Counted from the first letter of the stretch, positions 1 to 8,778 are shown. The stretch is 64,000 nucleotides of DNA from Bradyrhizobium sp. SZCCHNS1050 (GCF_032484785.1 NZ_JAUETR010000001.1:1426001-1490000); one strand, 5' to 3'. The notes: generated from the letters alone by a model not told the origin. Numbers and translations: made by a program.

Positions 1-172
1 GCATGAGCGGCCGCTCTCCGACGACATCCTGTCTGGCGGACGCCAGGGCTGGCCGGCCATCCTGTCGAGCCTCAAGAGCGTGCTCGAGACCGGCAAGCCG
101 CTCGCGGTGAAGATGACGCCGCCGACGCGCATGCTGGCGGCCCTGAAGGCGATGGGGATTGCAGTGCCTTAA
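1..172 (+). CDS. SRPBCC/AHSA1-family protein, C-terminal end (partial)
   Basis: Reading from base 2 there is an open frame of 56 codons ending in TAA at 170-172. The segment 'GWPAILSSLKSVLETG' followed by a short basic tail is the usual C-terminal helix of SRPBCC proteins of the AHSA1/START-like group, which bind hydrophobic ligands or act as Hsp90-ATPase activator homologues. The gene begins outside the window, so start, length and partner genes cannot be judged. Codon use (GCG, CTG, GGC) fits a real gene. The family call rests on this short helix only. Confidence 0.5.
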   Translation, partial: HERPLSDDILSGGRQGWPAILSSLKSVLETGKPLAVKMTPPTRMLAALKAMGIAVP

Positions 173-185
173 ACGACAACGCCTG

Positions 186-611
186 CTACGACACCGCGGC
201 GATCTGTGGGATGCTGGCGAGGACGGCGCCGACCTGGACCGCATTGCTCAGCATGCCACCCCAATGTAACCAGCGCAGCCGACGCAGGGCCGTCGCATCG
301 CCGGAATCCCTGTCGCGGATGCGCGCGTCCATCTGCCGCAGAAACCAGCGGCGCGAGAGCAGCGCGAACGCCGCGATCAGCCCAATGCCCAGCCCCAGAA
401 CGGGGCGGCCGTCGGCCAGCACGGCGAGCGCGCCGATGCCGCCAGCGATCGAAAGCGCCACGAAGTAGGAGTCGAACATGCCGCGCAGGAGCCGGGTGAC
501 CGGCACGATGTCGAGCCGCACCAACAGAAAGGCCGGCGCGGCCAGCAGCAGATAGAACATCGGCAGCAACAAGACGATCGTGGCAAACAACGCGATGTTG
601 TCCGGCATCAT
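186..611 (-). CDS. Hypothetical small membrane protein
   Basis: 141 residues from the paired ATGATG at 611/608. GGAGGAGG lies directly upstream, which fits a start at one of these two ATGs; a longer in-frame reading to 692 has no such site. Hydrophobic stretches at about residues 5-30, 48-65 and 68-85, and a weaker one near the C-terminus, suggest a four-helix inner-membrane protein with a basic loop of R/D residues around 90-110. No family was recognised and no catalytic motif is visible. It converges on the end of the SRPBCC gene with 13 bases between stop codons, and is in line with the DUF2189 gene upstream. Confidence 0.6.
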   Translation of the reverse strand: MMPDNIALFATIVLLLPMFYLLLAAPAFLLVRLDIVPVTRLLRGMFDSYFVALSIAGGIGALAVLADGRPVLGLGIGLIAAFALLSRRWFLRQMDARIRDRDSGDATALRRLRWLHWGGMLSNAVQVGAVLASIPQIAAVS

Positions 612-720
612 CCTCCTCCGACATTGGGGCCGGCCGGACCACCGGCGAGCCGCGTTTCGAAACGAGCCCGTTCGACGGCGTCCATGCGCCATCGAACCTA
701 CGTCGCGGCTCGCCCTTGCC

Positions 721-1497
721 TTATGCCGGAGCTACGATCCGGCGGTACAGATGCCAGGTCGCATGGCCTAGCACCGGCACAGTGACCAGCAGCCCGAGGA
801 AGTACGGTAATGCCGAAATGATCAGCAGCACGGTGATGACGGCGGCCCAGCCGATCATCGGGCCGGGACTCGTCACGACCGCGCGCACGCTGGTGATCAT
901 CGCCGTCACGAAATCGACGTCGCGCTCCAGCAGCAGCGGAAACGACACGACCGTGAGCGAGAACAGCACCAGCGATAGAGCGGCGCCGTCGAGATTGCCG
1001 ATCGCGAGGAAGAGCAGACCCTCGTTGGTCGTCAGCACCACGGTCATGAATTCCTTGATGCTGGAGAACGAGGCATTGAGCCCGAGCAGCAGCGCGATCA
1101 GGAGGCGCACCTGGTACATCCAGATGATGAAGAAAAATAGTGTCACGAACGCCATCCAGCCGATCTCGCCGCGCGAAGTGATCGTGCGCCAGATCCCGCC
1201 ATAGGAAATCGGCTGGCCGAGTTCGCGGCGGCGGCTGACCTCGTAGAGACCGATCGCGACGAACGGGCCGATCAGCGCAAACCCCGCGGCCAGCGGATAG
1301 GCCAAGTAGACCATCCCGAAGGCGGTGACGCACAGCACGATGCTGATGCCGCCGAGTACGTAGATCAGCCCGAAAGCAAGGCCGAACATGGGCTGAGCCT
1401 GAAAATCGCGGAGGCCTTGCGTCAAGGCTTCGGCAATATCGGCCGTGGTGATGCGGCGCACCACGGGATCGGATCGTCCCGAGACGGATGCGGTCAT
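721..1497 (-). CDS. DUF2189 family integral membrane protein
   Basis: 258 residues with about six hydrophobic helices. The N-terminal cytoplasmic segment ('RRITTADIAEALTQGLRDF') followed by paired helices matches the DUF2189 family of predicted membrane proteins, often called cytochrome c oxidase subunit I-like although no haem ligands are established. GGAGGG lies 7 bases before the ATG at 1497. The function is not known. It probably stands alone: the acyl-CoA synthetase upstream ends about 200 bases away, and that gap shows no other gene. Confidence 0.8.
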   Translation of the reverse strand: MTASVSGRSDPVVRRITTADIAEALTQGLRDFQAQPMFGLAFGLIYVLGGISIVLCVTAFGMVYLAYPLAAGFALIGPFVAIGLYEVSRRRELGQPISYGGIWRTITSRGEIGWMAFVTLFFFIIWMYQVRLLIALLLGLNASFSSIKEFMTVVLTTNEGLLFLAIGNLDGAALSLVLFSLTVVSFPLLLERDVDFVTAMITSVRAVVTSPGPMIGWAAVITVLLIISALPYFLGLLVTVPVLGHATWHLYRRIVAPA

Positions 1498-1705
1498 CGG
1501 CGGTCCCTCCTGAATGTTGTTGTTGCCGTGATGCTAACAGCGGGAGGGCGGGGATTTCAATTTCAACTTGTGGGCAGAGGGGCGGAGCGATCACATATGA
1601 CGATGCAGTTTTGCACTCGTCTGTCGCCATCCGTCGTGCCGTGCGGGACTGCCGGCGAGGCGAGGGAGCCAGGCGCACCATTGGGCACCCACGAACGGGA
1701 GCCCC

Positions 1706-3313
1706 CTACCCCCGCGCCCGCAACTCCCGCCTCAGCACCTTGCCGGTCGCCGTCATCGGCAGGGTGTCGGTGAATTCAACGTGGCGCGGGTATTCGTGCG
1801 CGGCAAGCTTCACTTTGACGAAGTCCTGGATCTCTCGCGACAGCGTGTCATTTGCAACGAAGCCAGGGCGCAGCACGATCCACGCCTTGATGGCCTCCGT
1901 GCGCACCGGGTCGGGAATGCCGACGACGGCCGCCAGCGCGACTGCCGGATGCTTGAGCAGCGTGTCCTCGATCTCCGCCGGGCCGATGCGATAGCCGGCC
2001 GACGTGATGACATCGTCCTCGCGGCTCGCATACCAGAAATAGCCGTCGTCATCCTGGGTGCCGAGATCGCCTGTCAGCAGCACGTCGCCCGCGAACTTCT
2101 TCTGCGTCGCCTCCGGATTGCGCCAATATTCGATCATGGTGCAGGGATTGGGCTGGCGCACGCCGATGATGCCCCTCTCTCCGCGCGGCAGCTCCTCGCC
2201 CTTGTCGTTGACGATCAGCACCTCGAAGCCCGGCGTCGCCTTGCCCATCGAGCCCGGCCGGATCGGAAACAGCCTCGCATTGTTGCCGACGACGAGATTG
2301 CATTCGGTCTGGCCGTAGATCTCGTGCGCATCGATGCCGAAGGTCGCGCGCACCCAGTCGAGCAGCTCGGCGCCGAGCGACTCGCCGCCGGTGAGGATGC
2401 TGCGCAGCTTGACGCCCTCGTGCTTGACATTGGCCTGGCGCATCAACTTCAGCGCGGTCGGGGGCAGGAACACGTTGCGGACGGCGTAGTCCGCCATCAG
2501 TTGCATTGCGGCCTGCGGCTCGAATTTCCTGGCGCGATAACCGATCATCGGGATCGCGTGATACCATGCAGGAAACAGCGCATCGAACAGGCCGCCGATC
2601 CATGCCCAATCCGCCGGCGTCCACATGACGTCGCCGGGCTTCGGCAGGAAGCCGTGCACCATCTCGACATTGGGCAGGTGGCCGAGCAGTACGCGATGGG
2701 CGTGCAGCGCGCCCTTGGGATTTCCGGTCGTACCCGAGGTATAGATGATGATGGCAGGGTCGTCGCTCGACGTGGCGACGGTCGGGAATTGATCGGAGGC
2801 GCGCTCCAGCGTCGGCCAGAAGGCTTGGGCGCCGAGGCCGTCGCCGTCAGTGACATAGATCGTCTTGAGTTCCGGCAGGCGGTCGCGAATGCGCGCGAGC
2901 TTCGCAAGGCCCGTGGCGTCGGTGACGACGACCTTGGCGCCGGAGTTCTGCAGCCGGAATTGCAGCGCGTCCTCGCCGAACAGCGTGAACAGCGGCACCG
3001 AGACGAGACCGGCGCGGAACGCCGCCAGATGGACGATCGGCAGCTCCAGCGACTGCGACAGGAACACCGCGACGCGGTCGCCCTGCGCGAGACCATCGGC
3101 CTTCAATACGTTGGCGAAGCGGCAGGAGTAATCGCGCAGCTCATCGAATGAGACGCGCCGTGCGGCGCCGTCCTCTTCGACGACGATCAGCGCCAGGCGC
3201 CCCGAGCCGTCGGCGTGGCGATCGCAGGTCGCGACCGCGATGTTGAACTGCGCCGGGATGTCCCAGCGGAAGTCGCGAGTGAGCTGGTCGTAGTCGGACG
3301 TTTCCTTGAGCAT
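1706..3313 (-). CDS. AMP-dependent acyl-CoA synthetase/ligase
   Basis: 535 residues of the ANL adenylate-forming superfamily. It activates a carboxylate with ATP to an acyl-adenylate and then forms the CoA thioester. Visible motifs are the P-loop 'YTSGTTGNPKGALHAHR', the A5 motif 'YGQTECN', the adenylate motif 'LLTGDLGTQDDDGYFWY', the hinge 'SREDDVI', and the C-terminal catalytic lysine segment 'TATGKVLRRELR'. The architecture is closest to the acetyl-/medium-chain (AcsA/AcsM-like) group; the exact chain length cannot be read from sequence. The ATG at 3313 has GGAGAG five bases upstream and is preferred over the ATG at 3328. It is monocistronic, with a palindromic repeat region upstream. Confidence 0.88.
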   Translation of the reverse strand: MLKETSDYDQLTRDFRWDIPAQFNIAVATCDRHADGSGRLALIVVEEDGAARRVSFDELRDYSCRFANVLKADGLAQGDRVAVFLSQSLELPIVHLAAFRAGLVSVPLFTLFGEDALQFRLQNSGAKVVVTDATGLAKLARIRDRLPELKTIYVTDGDGLGAQAFWPTLERASDQFPTVATSSDDPAIIIYTSGTTGNPKGALHAHRVLLGHLPNVEMVHGFLPKPGDVMWTPADWAWIGGLFDALFPAWYHAIPMIGYRARKFEPQAAMQLMADYAVRNVFLPPTALKLMRQANVKHEGVKLRSILTGGESLGAELLDWVRATFGIDAHEIYGQTECNLVVGNNARLFPIRPGSMGKATPGFEVLIVNDKGEELPRGERGIIGVRQPNPCTMIEYWRNPEATQKKFAGDVLLTGDLGTQDDDGYFWYASREDDVITSAGYRIGPAEIEDTLLKHPAVALAAVVGIPDPVRTEAIKAWIVLRPGFVANDTLSREIQDFVKVKLAAHEYPRHVEFTDTLPMTATGKVLRRELRARG

Positions 3314-3333
3314 CGTTCTCTCCGTCATGGCCA

Positions 3334-3465
3334 GGCGAAGACCCGCCTGCGGGGCCGAAGCCCCTTCGGCGCGGCGAAGGCCCGGCCATCCACGTCTTTC
3401 TTCTTGATGACAGTCTTAAAGACGTGGATGCCCGGGACAAGCCCGGGCATGACGATGTGGGGATG
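3334..3465. repeat. Palindromic intergenic repeat region
   Basis: The gap between the acyl-CoA synthetase and yqeY holds a 13-bp perfect inverted repeat, CATCCACGTCTTT (3387-3399) and AAAGACGTGGATG (3418-3430). It is followed by two CCCGGG-centred units (3430-3448). The CCCGGG motif recurs in the carA terminator. This looks like a small REP-type element; there is no coding signal. Confidence 0.6.
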
Positions 3466-3489
3466 GCTCGGCGCTTCGCGTCGCGCGGC

Positions 3490-3945
3490 CTAGCCCGACA
3501 GCGCCGCCTTCACCAGCGCGCTCGCCTTGGCGAAATCCATCTGGCCGGTATACTTGGCCTTCAGCACGGCGATCACCTTGCCCATGTCCTTCATGCCGGC
3601 GGCGCCGGTCTCGGCGACTGCAGCGGAGATAGCGGTCTTCACCTCGTCGTCGCTCATCTGCTTCGGCAGATAGGCCGAGATGACCGCGATCTCCTCGCGC
3701 TCGCCGGCGGCGAGCTCGGCGCGGCCGCCCTTTTCATACAGCTCGACCGACTCCTGACGCTGCTTGATCATCTTCTGCAGCACCGCGAGCACGTCGGCGT
3801 CGGTCAAGGGCGGCTTGCCTTCGCCGCGCGCGGCGATGTCGGCGTTCTTCAAGGTCGAGTTCACCATGCGAAGGGTGGACAGCTTGCGCTCGTCCTTGGC
3901 CTTCATCGCCTCCTTGACCGCATTGTTGATGTCGTCGCGCAGCAT
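3490..3945 (-). CDS. GatB/YqeY domain-containing protein
   Basis: 151 residues, the usual length of stand-alone YqeY proteins. The N-terminus 'MLRDDINNAVKEAMKAKD' and the 'LSTLRMVNSTLKNADI' helix are characteristic, and the C-terminal half ('VIAVLKAKYTGQMDFAKASALVKAAL') is the small helical bundle shared with the tail domain of GatB. The family is thought to bind tRNA or to help amidotransferases, but its role is not settled. It is divergent from carA with 181 bases between starts, an arrangement I recall as common in alphaproteobacteria. A GAGAGGG-type ribosome-binding site precedes the ATG. Confidence 0.9.
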   Translation of the reverse strand: MLRDDINNAVKEAMKAKDERKLSTLRMVNSTLKNADIAARGEGKPPLTDADVLAVLQKMIKQRQESVELYEKGGRAELAAGEREEIAVISAYLPKQMSDDEVKTAISAAVAETGAAGMKDMGKVIAVLKAKYTGQMDFAKASALVKAALSG

Positions 3946-4089
3946 GCTCTCGCCCTCTCAAAATCCATTGGCGCTGGTCTAGGCGGTTCGCCCACCCGAA
4001 ACAACACGGTTCCGCATCCGTTCCGGTCGGATGCCTCGAAACTCCGGCCGAATTGACCGAAATCGCATGTGAATCGGCCGCTTCCCGCT

Positions 4090-4118
4090 TTGACGCCGCG
4101 CGCCTGGGGCACTATGTA
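4090..4118 (+). promoter_or_regulatory. Predicted sigma-70 promoter of carA
   Basis: TTGACG (4090-4095), a 17-base spacer, then TATGTA (4113-4118). Transcription would start at about 4124-4127, at or next to the carA ATG (4127), so the mRNA may be leaderless or nearly so. The only Shine-Dalgarno candidate, AGGGG at 4118-4122, overlaps the -10 end. Confidence 0.5.
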
Positions 4119-4126
4119 GGGGCCTC

Positions 4127-5323
4127 ATGACACACATCGATACTGACGCCGCCTGGCCGGACCATAAACCGACCGCGCTCCTCGTGCTCGCCGACGGCAC
4201 GGTGCTGGAAGGCTACGGCCTCGGCGCCGAAGGCCACGCCGTGGGCGAGGTCTGCTTCAACACCGCCATGACCGGCTATGAGGAGATCCTGACCGATCCA
4301 TCCTATGCCGGCCAGCTCATCACCTTCACCTTCCCGCATATCGGCAATGTCGGCACCAACGACGAGGATATCGAGACGGTGAACATGGCGGCGACGCCGG
4401 GCGCGCGCGGGGTGATCCTGCGCACCGCGATCACCGATCCGTCGAACTACCGCGCCACCCGCCATCTCGACCAGTGGCTGCGTGCGCGCGGGATCATCGG
4501 GCTGTCCGGCATCGACACCCGGGCGCTGACCGCGCTGATCCGCTCCAAGGGCATGCCGAACGCCGTGATCGCGCATGCCAAGGACGGCAATTTCGACCTC
4601 GACGCCCTGAAGAAGGAAGCGCGGGAATGGCCCGGCCTGGAGGGCATGGACCTCGTGCCGATGGTGACCTCCGCCCAGCGCTTCACCTGGGACGAGACCC
4701 CCTGGGTGTGGAACGAGGGCTTCGGCCGACAGGTCAATCCGGAGTTCAACGTCGTCGCGATCGACTACGGCATCAAGCGCAACATCCTGCGCCTGCTCGC
4801 CGGCGTCGGCTGCAAGGTGACGGTGGTGCCGGCGACGACGCCGGCCGAGGACATCCTGGCGATGAAGCCGGACGGCGTGTTCCTGTCGAACGGACCCGGC
4901 GATCCCGCGGCGACCGGTAAATATGCCGTGCCGGTCATTCAGCAGGTGATTTCGTCGGGCACACCGACCTTCGGCATCTGCCTCGGCCATCAGATGCTCG
5001 GGCTTGCGGTCGGCGCCAAGACCAAGAAGATGCACCAGGGCCATCACGGCGCCAACCATCCGGTCAAGGACGAGACCACTGGCAAGGTCGAGATCACCTC
5101 GATGAACCATGGCTTCGCGGTCGACCAGGACACGTTGCCATCGGGCGCGACGCAGACCCACATCTCGCTGTTCGACGGCTCGAATTGCGGCATCCAGCTC
5201 GAGGGCAAACCGGTGTTCTCGGTGCAGTACCACCCGGAAGCTTCGCCCGGCCCGCGCGACTCGCATTACCTCTTTCAGCGCTTCGCCGAGCTGATGCGCG
5301 AGAAGAAGCGCAGCGCAGCCTGA
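4127..5323 (+). CDS. carA: Carbamoyl-phosphate synthase small subunit (glutamine amidotransferase)
   Basis: 398 residues. The subunit hydrolyses glutamine and passes ammonia to CarB for carbamoyl phosphate, feeding arginine and pyrimidine synthesis. The N-terminal half shows '[20 protein letters not shown]' and '[20 protein letters not shown]'. The C-terminal class I amidotransferase domain has 'LSNGPGDP', the nucleophile in 'FGICLGHQ' (Cys285), and the His/Glu pair in '[10 protein letters not shown]'. It is followed by a strong terminator, so it is transcribed apart from carB, which lies about 6.2 kb downstream. Confidence 0.98.
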   Translation: MTHIDTDAAWPDHKPTALLVLADGTVLEGYGLGAEGHAVGEVCFNTAMTGYEEILTDPSYAGQLITFTFPHIGNVGTNDEDIETVNMAATPGARGVILRTAITDPSNYRATRHLDQWLRARGIIGLSGIDTRALTALIRSKGMPNAVIAHAKDGNFDLDALKKEAREWPGLEGMDLVPMVTSAQRFTWDETPWVWNEGFGRQVNPEFNVVAIDYGIKRNILRLLAGVGCKVTVVPATTPAEDILAMKPDGVFLSNGPGDPAATGKYAVPVIQQVISSGTPTFGICLGHQMLGLAVGAKTKKMHQGHHGANHPVKDETTGKVEITSMNHGFAVDQDTLPSGATQTHISLFDGSNCGIQLEGKPVFSVQYHPEASPGPRDSHYLFQRFAELMREKKRSAA

Positions 5324-5348
5324 GGTCGGCAGCTTGACGACACTCGAC

Positions 5349-5375
5349 ATGCCCGGGCTGGTCCCGGGCATTTTT
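5349..5375 (+). terminator. Rho-independent terminator after carA
   Basis: The stem TGCCCGGG / CCCGGGCA with loop CTGGT is followed directly by TTTTT, 26 bases after the carA stop codon. Confidence 0.85.
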
Positions 5376-5436
5376 CTGTCCGCAATCTTGTGATCGCCGG
5401 CATCTGTTTTGCCCTCGATCTTTTCGCACCGCATTC

Positions 5437-5454
5437 ATATGATGATCATCATAT
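5437..5454. promoter_or_regulatory. 18-bp perfect palindrome, probable operator
   Basis: ATATGATGATCATCATAT is a perfect palindrome in an AT-rich patch 17 bases before the start of the thioesterase pseudogene. The length and symmetry suit a dimeric MarR/TetR/GntR-type repressor, but no such regulator gene is adjacent. Confidence 0.5.
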
Positions 5455-5470
5455 ATTGTAGATCGACAAT

Positions 5471-5976
5471 ATGAGCGAGACGGATTCGCGCGCTGAATTC
5501 GGCGTGGTGCCCCTGGCGGTACTGGCCTCGATGCCCGGGCTCGATTTCGTGCGCGGCATCTTCGCCGGGACCTTGCCGCAGCCGCCGATCATGCAGACCG
5601 TCGCGCCGTTCGACTGCAGCGCCGAGCCCGGCCGGGTCGTCATGCACAGCGTGCCGGCCTTGCGGCACTACAATCCGATCTGCTCGGTGCATGGCGGCTA
5701 CACCGCGATCCTGCTGGATTCCGCGATGGGGCTCGCCGTCCCACGATGTGCCCGCAGGGCAGCGGTTACACCACGCTGGAATTCAAGGTCTCCTTCATCA
5801 AGGCAATGACCGAGACCACCGGCATCGTGAGAACGGAGGGCAGGACGCTGTCGTTCGGACGCCGCGCCGCGACCGCCGAGGCACGCATCGCCGAGGCACG
5901 CATCGCCGATTCGCAAGGGCGCCTGCTGGCGCACGCCACCACGACTTGCCTGGTGCTCGAGCTGCCCAAGGCGTGA
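5471..5976 (+). pseudogene. PaaI-family (hotdog) thioesterase, frameshifted
   Basis: Two reading frames join to give one PaaI/YdiI-type hotdog thioesterase of about 168 residues, a family that hydrolyses aryl- or acyl-CoA thioesters. The first frame gives 'HYNPICSVHGGYTAILLDSAMGLAV' (positions up to 5740). The second, from 5746, gives 'MCPQGSGYTTLEFKVSF' and ends 'HATTTCLVLELPKA'. Five bases (5741-5745) sit where six are expected, so a one-base deletion has shifted the frame. Downstream, a 15-bp unit is tandemly duplicated (5875-5889 and 5890-5904), giving 'AEARIAEARIA'. It could be a true pseudogene or a sequencing error at a C run. Confidence 0.75.
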
Positions 5977-6042
5977 GCCTGGAACGGCTACCGCGCAGGC
6001 CGGTTGATAGGGTGAGGCCCCATCCTTTGTTCCGAGGTCGCC

Positions 6043-6576
6043 ATGCCTGCCGCCCCCTCGCCCCGCGTCAAGTCGCTCAGCATCGTGTTCGCGGATGACG
6101 GCCTGGTGCCCAATAATCCGATGCCGTTCCTGGTCTACAAGGCCGTCATCGATCTGGGTGGCGCCGATCCGGCGGCCGACATCGAGCGCGTGTTCGCCGC
6201 CAATGGCTGGGGCGACATGTGGCGCAACGGCGTCTACGACTATCTGCACTATCACGCGACCGTGCATGAGGCGCTGGGTGTCGCCGGCGGAACGGCGCGG
6301 GTCCGCTTCGGCGGCGATCAGGGCCGGGAGCTGGAGCTCAGGCCGGGCGACGTCGCCATCCTGCCGGCCGGCACTGGACATCAATGCATCGCTGCCAGCA
6401 GCGATTTCTGCATCGTCGGCGCCTATCCGCCCGGACCGAAGATGCAGATCACGCGGCCGACGCCGGAGAACCACGCCCGCGCATCGAAAACCATTCCGGA
6501 GGTGCCGCTGCCCGCGACCGATCCTGTGCTCGGCGCGGGCGGCCCGCTCACGCGCCTGTGGCACCAGGCGCGCTGA
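6043..6576 (+). CDS. Cupin-domain protein (YjlB-like)
   Basis: 177 residues. A single cupin barrel is visible: the first motif region 'DYLHYHATVHEALGVAGG' supplies His/His/Glu-type metal ligands, and the second 'LRPGDVAILPAGTGHQCI' supplies the last His. The N-terminal 'NNPMPFLVYKAV' and this arrangement resemble the YjlB family of uncharacterised cupins. The substrate is unknown. GAGGT stands just before the ATG. Its stop codon abuts the stop codon of the convergent bigR gene with no bases between. Confidence 0.8.
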   Translation: MPAAPSPRVKSLSIVFADDGLVPNNPMPFLVYKAVIDLGGADPAADIERVFAANGWGDMWRNGVYDYLHYHATVHEALGVAGGTARVRFGGDQGRELELRPGDVAILPAGTGHQCIAASSDFCIVGAYPPGPKMQITRPTPENHARASKTIPEVPLPATDPVLGAGGPLTRLWHQAR

Positions 6577-6903
6577 TCAGGCGCAATACAGCCGATACAG
6601 CGTCTGCAGGATCTCGCGGACCTCCCGGCTCGCCAGCCGATAGTAGATGGTCTGGCCATCGCGCCGGGTGGCGACGAGATCGAGCGCGCGCATCTTCGCG
6701 AGATGCTGAGACAGCGCCGCCTGTCGCAACCCGACCTGTTCGGCGAGATCGCCGACCGCGCGCTCGCCGTCGATGAGGTTGCAGAGCACCATGAGGCGCT
6801 TCGAATTCGCCATGGCAGCGAGCAGGCCCGCCGCCTCCTCCGCCTTGTCGTCGAGCGCCGCCACCATGGCCTCACGGGTTTTGCGCCTGGCCTGTGTTGT
6901 CAT
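6577..6903 (-). CDS. bigR: ArsR/SmtB-family sulfide/persulfide-responsive repressor (BigR/SqrR-like)
   Basis: 108 residues with a winged helix-turn-helix ('VGDLAEQVGLRQAALSQHLAKMR'). It keeps two cysteines: Cys41 in 'LMVLCNL' and Cys107 in the C-terminal 'LYRLYCA'. These are the positions of the SqrR/BigR dithiol pair, which forms a disulfide or polysulfide link and releases DNA when reactive sulfur is present. The metal-site residues of SmtB are not evident. It is transcribed away from the yeeE-blh-tauE genes that BigR proteins are known to control, with a candidate operator between. A longer upstream reading frame exists but lacks family similarity. Confidence 0.88.
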   Translation of the reverse strand: MTTQARRKTREAMVAALDDKAEEAAGLLAAMANSKRLMVLCNLIDGERAVGDLAEQVGLRQAALSQHLAKMRALDLVATRRDGQTIYYRLASREVREILQTLYRLYCA

Positions 6904-6928
6904 GATTGTTACTTCTTCATTTTCGTAT

Positions 6929-6946
6929 ATATGCAATAATGCACAT
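6929..6946. promoter_or_regulatory. Candidate BigR operator
   Basis: ATATGCA-ATAA-TGCACAT is an imperfect inverted repeat (6 of 7 pairs) in the AT-rich gap between bigR and the divergent yeeE gene. Binding there would control both directions. It is assigned from position and symmetry only. Confidence 0.45.
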
Positions 6947-6991
6947 GACAGCCGATTGCAACATGCCCCCGACGAGGGAATCAAGGACGAT

Positions 6992-7414
6992 ATGATCACG
7001 GAGTATACAGCGGTCACGGCGCTCGCAGGCGGCGCCCTCATCGGCGCTGCAGCCGTCATGCTGATGGGCCTGACCGGCCGTATTGCCGGCGTCAGCGGCA
7101 TTGCCGCGCGGCTGTTGCCGCCCTGGGACGGTGCGCTCGCTGGCCGGCTCGCCTTCATAGGAGGGCTGGTCGCGGCCGCCCTTGCAGTCCGCATCGTCAG
7201 CGGGAGCCTGCCGCCGCTGAAGCTGGAGGTCGGTTCGATCGATATGGTTGCAGCCGGGCTGCTGGTCGGCTTCGGGGCGGTCTGGGGCAACGGCTGCACC
7301 TCGGGTCATGGCGTCTGCGGCATCGCCAGCCTGTCGCCGCGCTCGATCGTCGCCACGCTGGTGTTCATGGCCACCGCGGTCGTGACCACCTTCCTCGTTC
7401 GCCACGTGCTGTGA
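6992..7414 (+). CDS. YeeE/YedE-family sulfur transport protein, first half
   Basis: 140 residues, about four membrane helices. The motif '[11 protein letters not shown]' carries the cysteines typical of YeeE/YedE (thiosulfate/sulfur-compound uptake) proteins. Together with the next gene it makes the two-subunit form seen in BigR-controlled loci. AAGGA precedes the ATG. The gap to the next gene is six bases, so the two are translated as a unit. Confidence 0.88.
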   Translation: MITEYTAVTALAGGALIGAAAVMLMGLTGRIAGVSGIAARLLPPWDGALAGRLAFIGGLVAAALAVRIVSGSLPPLKLEVGSIDMVAAGLLVGFGAVWGNGCTSGHGVCGIASLSPRSIVATLVFMATAVVTTFLVRHVL

Positions 7415-7420
7415 GGCACC

Positions 7421-7873
7421 ATGATCATTTTCGTCCAGTTCACCGTCGGCCTCATCTTCGGACTCGGGCTGCTGCTCTCGGGCATGTCCAATCCAGAGAA
7501 GGTGCTCAACTTCCTCGATTTCGCGGCGATCCGCTTCGGCGGCTGGGATCCGAGCCTGATCCTCGTGATGGCTGGAGCGGTGGGGGTCACCTTCGCCGGC
7601 TTCCGACTGGTTTTCCGGCGCCGGCGTCCCGTCCTCGGTGACCAATTCCACCTGCCATCCTTTCAGACGCTGGATTGGCGGATCGCAACCGGCCCTGCGA
7701 TCTTCGGCATCGGCTGGGGCCTCGCCGGCATCTGCCCGGGCCCGGCCTTCGTGGCGCTCGGCTACGGCTCGCCTGCCATCGTCCTGTTCGTCACGGCCAT
7801 GATGATCGGAATGGCCGCAGCCCGCATGCTCGCGAGCCGCCGGCCCTCGCTCGCCGCAGTCGCTTCAGAATGA
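7421..7873 (+). CDS. YeeE/YedE-family (DUF6691-type) membrane protein, second half
   Basis: 150 residues and four predicted helices. 'GLGLLLSGMSNPEKVLNFLD' and the Cys-containing 'GIGWGLAGICPGPAFVALG' are hallmarks of the second YeeE/YedE half. With the preceding protein it should form the sulfur-compound channel of the detoxification locus. It is followed by the persulfide dioxygenase-like gene after 11 bases. Confidence 0.88.
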   Translation: MIIFVQFTVGLIFGLGLLLSGMSNPEKVLNFLDFAAIRFGGWDPSLILVMAGAVGVTFAGFRLVFRRRRPVLGDQFHLPSFQTLDWRIATGPAIFGIGWGLAGICPGPAFVALGYGSPAIVLFVTAMMIGMAAARMLASRRPSLAAVASE

Positions 7874-7884
7874 GGGAGGCTTGA

Positions 7885-8778
7885 ATGTCCGGCATTCCTC
7901 ATCCGGTCGACCTGTCAGTGAAACCCGAGGTCACACCGTTCTTCGATCGCGCCACCAACACCGTCAGCTATGTGGTCAAGGACCCAGGCTCGCGGGCCTG
8001 CGCGGTGATCGATTCGGTCATGGACATCGACTATGCATCGGGGCGCATCGCACCGCATTCGGCCGACGAGATCATTCGCCTGATCGAGGATCGCGGCTGG
8101 CAACTGGACTGGCTGATCGAGACCCATGTCCATGCCGATCATCTGTCGGCGGCGCCCTACATCCAGTCAAGGCTGGGCGGCAGGATCGGCATCGGCGCCA
8201 ACATCAGGATGGTGCAGGAGACGTTCGGCAAGATCTTCAACGAAGGCACCGAGTTTCAGCGCGACGGCAGCCAGTTCGACCGCCTGTTCCATGATGGCGA
8301 CACCTACCGGATCGGCACAATCACCGCCTTCGCCATGCATACGCCGGGGCACACGCCGGCCTGCATGACTCATGTGATCGGAGACGCCGCCTTCGTCGGC
8401 GACACGCTATTCATGCCGGACGGCGGCTCGGCACGCGCCGACTTTCCTGGCGGCGATGCCCGCACGCTGTATCGCTCGATCCGCCGGGTGCTGGAGTTGC
8501 CTGACGCGACGCGGCTGTTCATGTGCCACGACTACGGTCCAAACGGCCGCGACATCCGCTGGGAAACGACGGTGGCCGAGCAGCGCGCGCACAACATCCA
8601 CGTCCGCGACGGCATCACCGAGGATCAGTTCGTCGCCGCCCGCGAGGCGCGCGACCGCACCTTGGACATGCCCAAGCTGATCATCCCCTCCCTGCAGGTG
8701 AACATGAAGGCGGGACGGTTGCCGACGCCCGATCAGGACGGCCGGCGCTTCCTGAAAGTCCCGCTCAACGCACTCTAG
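7885..8778 (+). CDS. blh: Metallo-beta-lactamase-fold persulfide dioxygenase-like hydrolase (Blh)
   Basis: 297 residues. The metal site is clear: 'ETHVHADHLSAAPYIQ' gives the HxHxDH ligands, 'HTPGHTPACMTHVIGDAAFVGDTLF' gives the next His and Asp, and 'FMCHDYGP' gives the last His. 'PDGGSARADFPGGDA' is shared with ETHE1/Blh enzymes that oxidise glutathione persulfide to sulfite with O2 at a mononuclear iron. No rhodanese domain is fused. GGAGG precedes the ATG. The downstream TauE/SafE exporter would remove the sulfite formed. Confidence 0.9.
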   Translation: MSGIPHPVDLSVKPEVTPFFDRATNTVSYVVKDPGSRACAVIDSVMDIDYASGRIAPHSADEIIRLIEDRGWQLDWLIETHVHADHLSAAPYIQSRLGGRIGIGANIRMVQETFGKIFNEGTEFQRDGSQFDRLFHDGDTYRIGTITAFAMHTPGHTPACMTHVIGDAAFVGDTLFMPDGGSARADFPGGDARTLYRSIRRVLELPDATRLFMCHDYGPNGRDIRWETTVAEQRAHNIHVRDGITEDQFVAAREARDRTLDMPKLIIPSLQVNMKAGRLPTPDQDGRRFLKVPLNAL

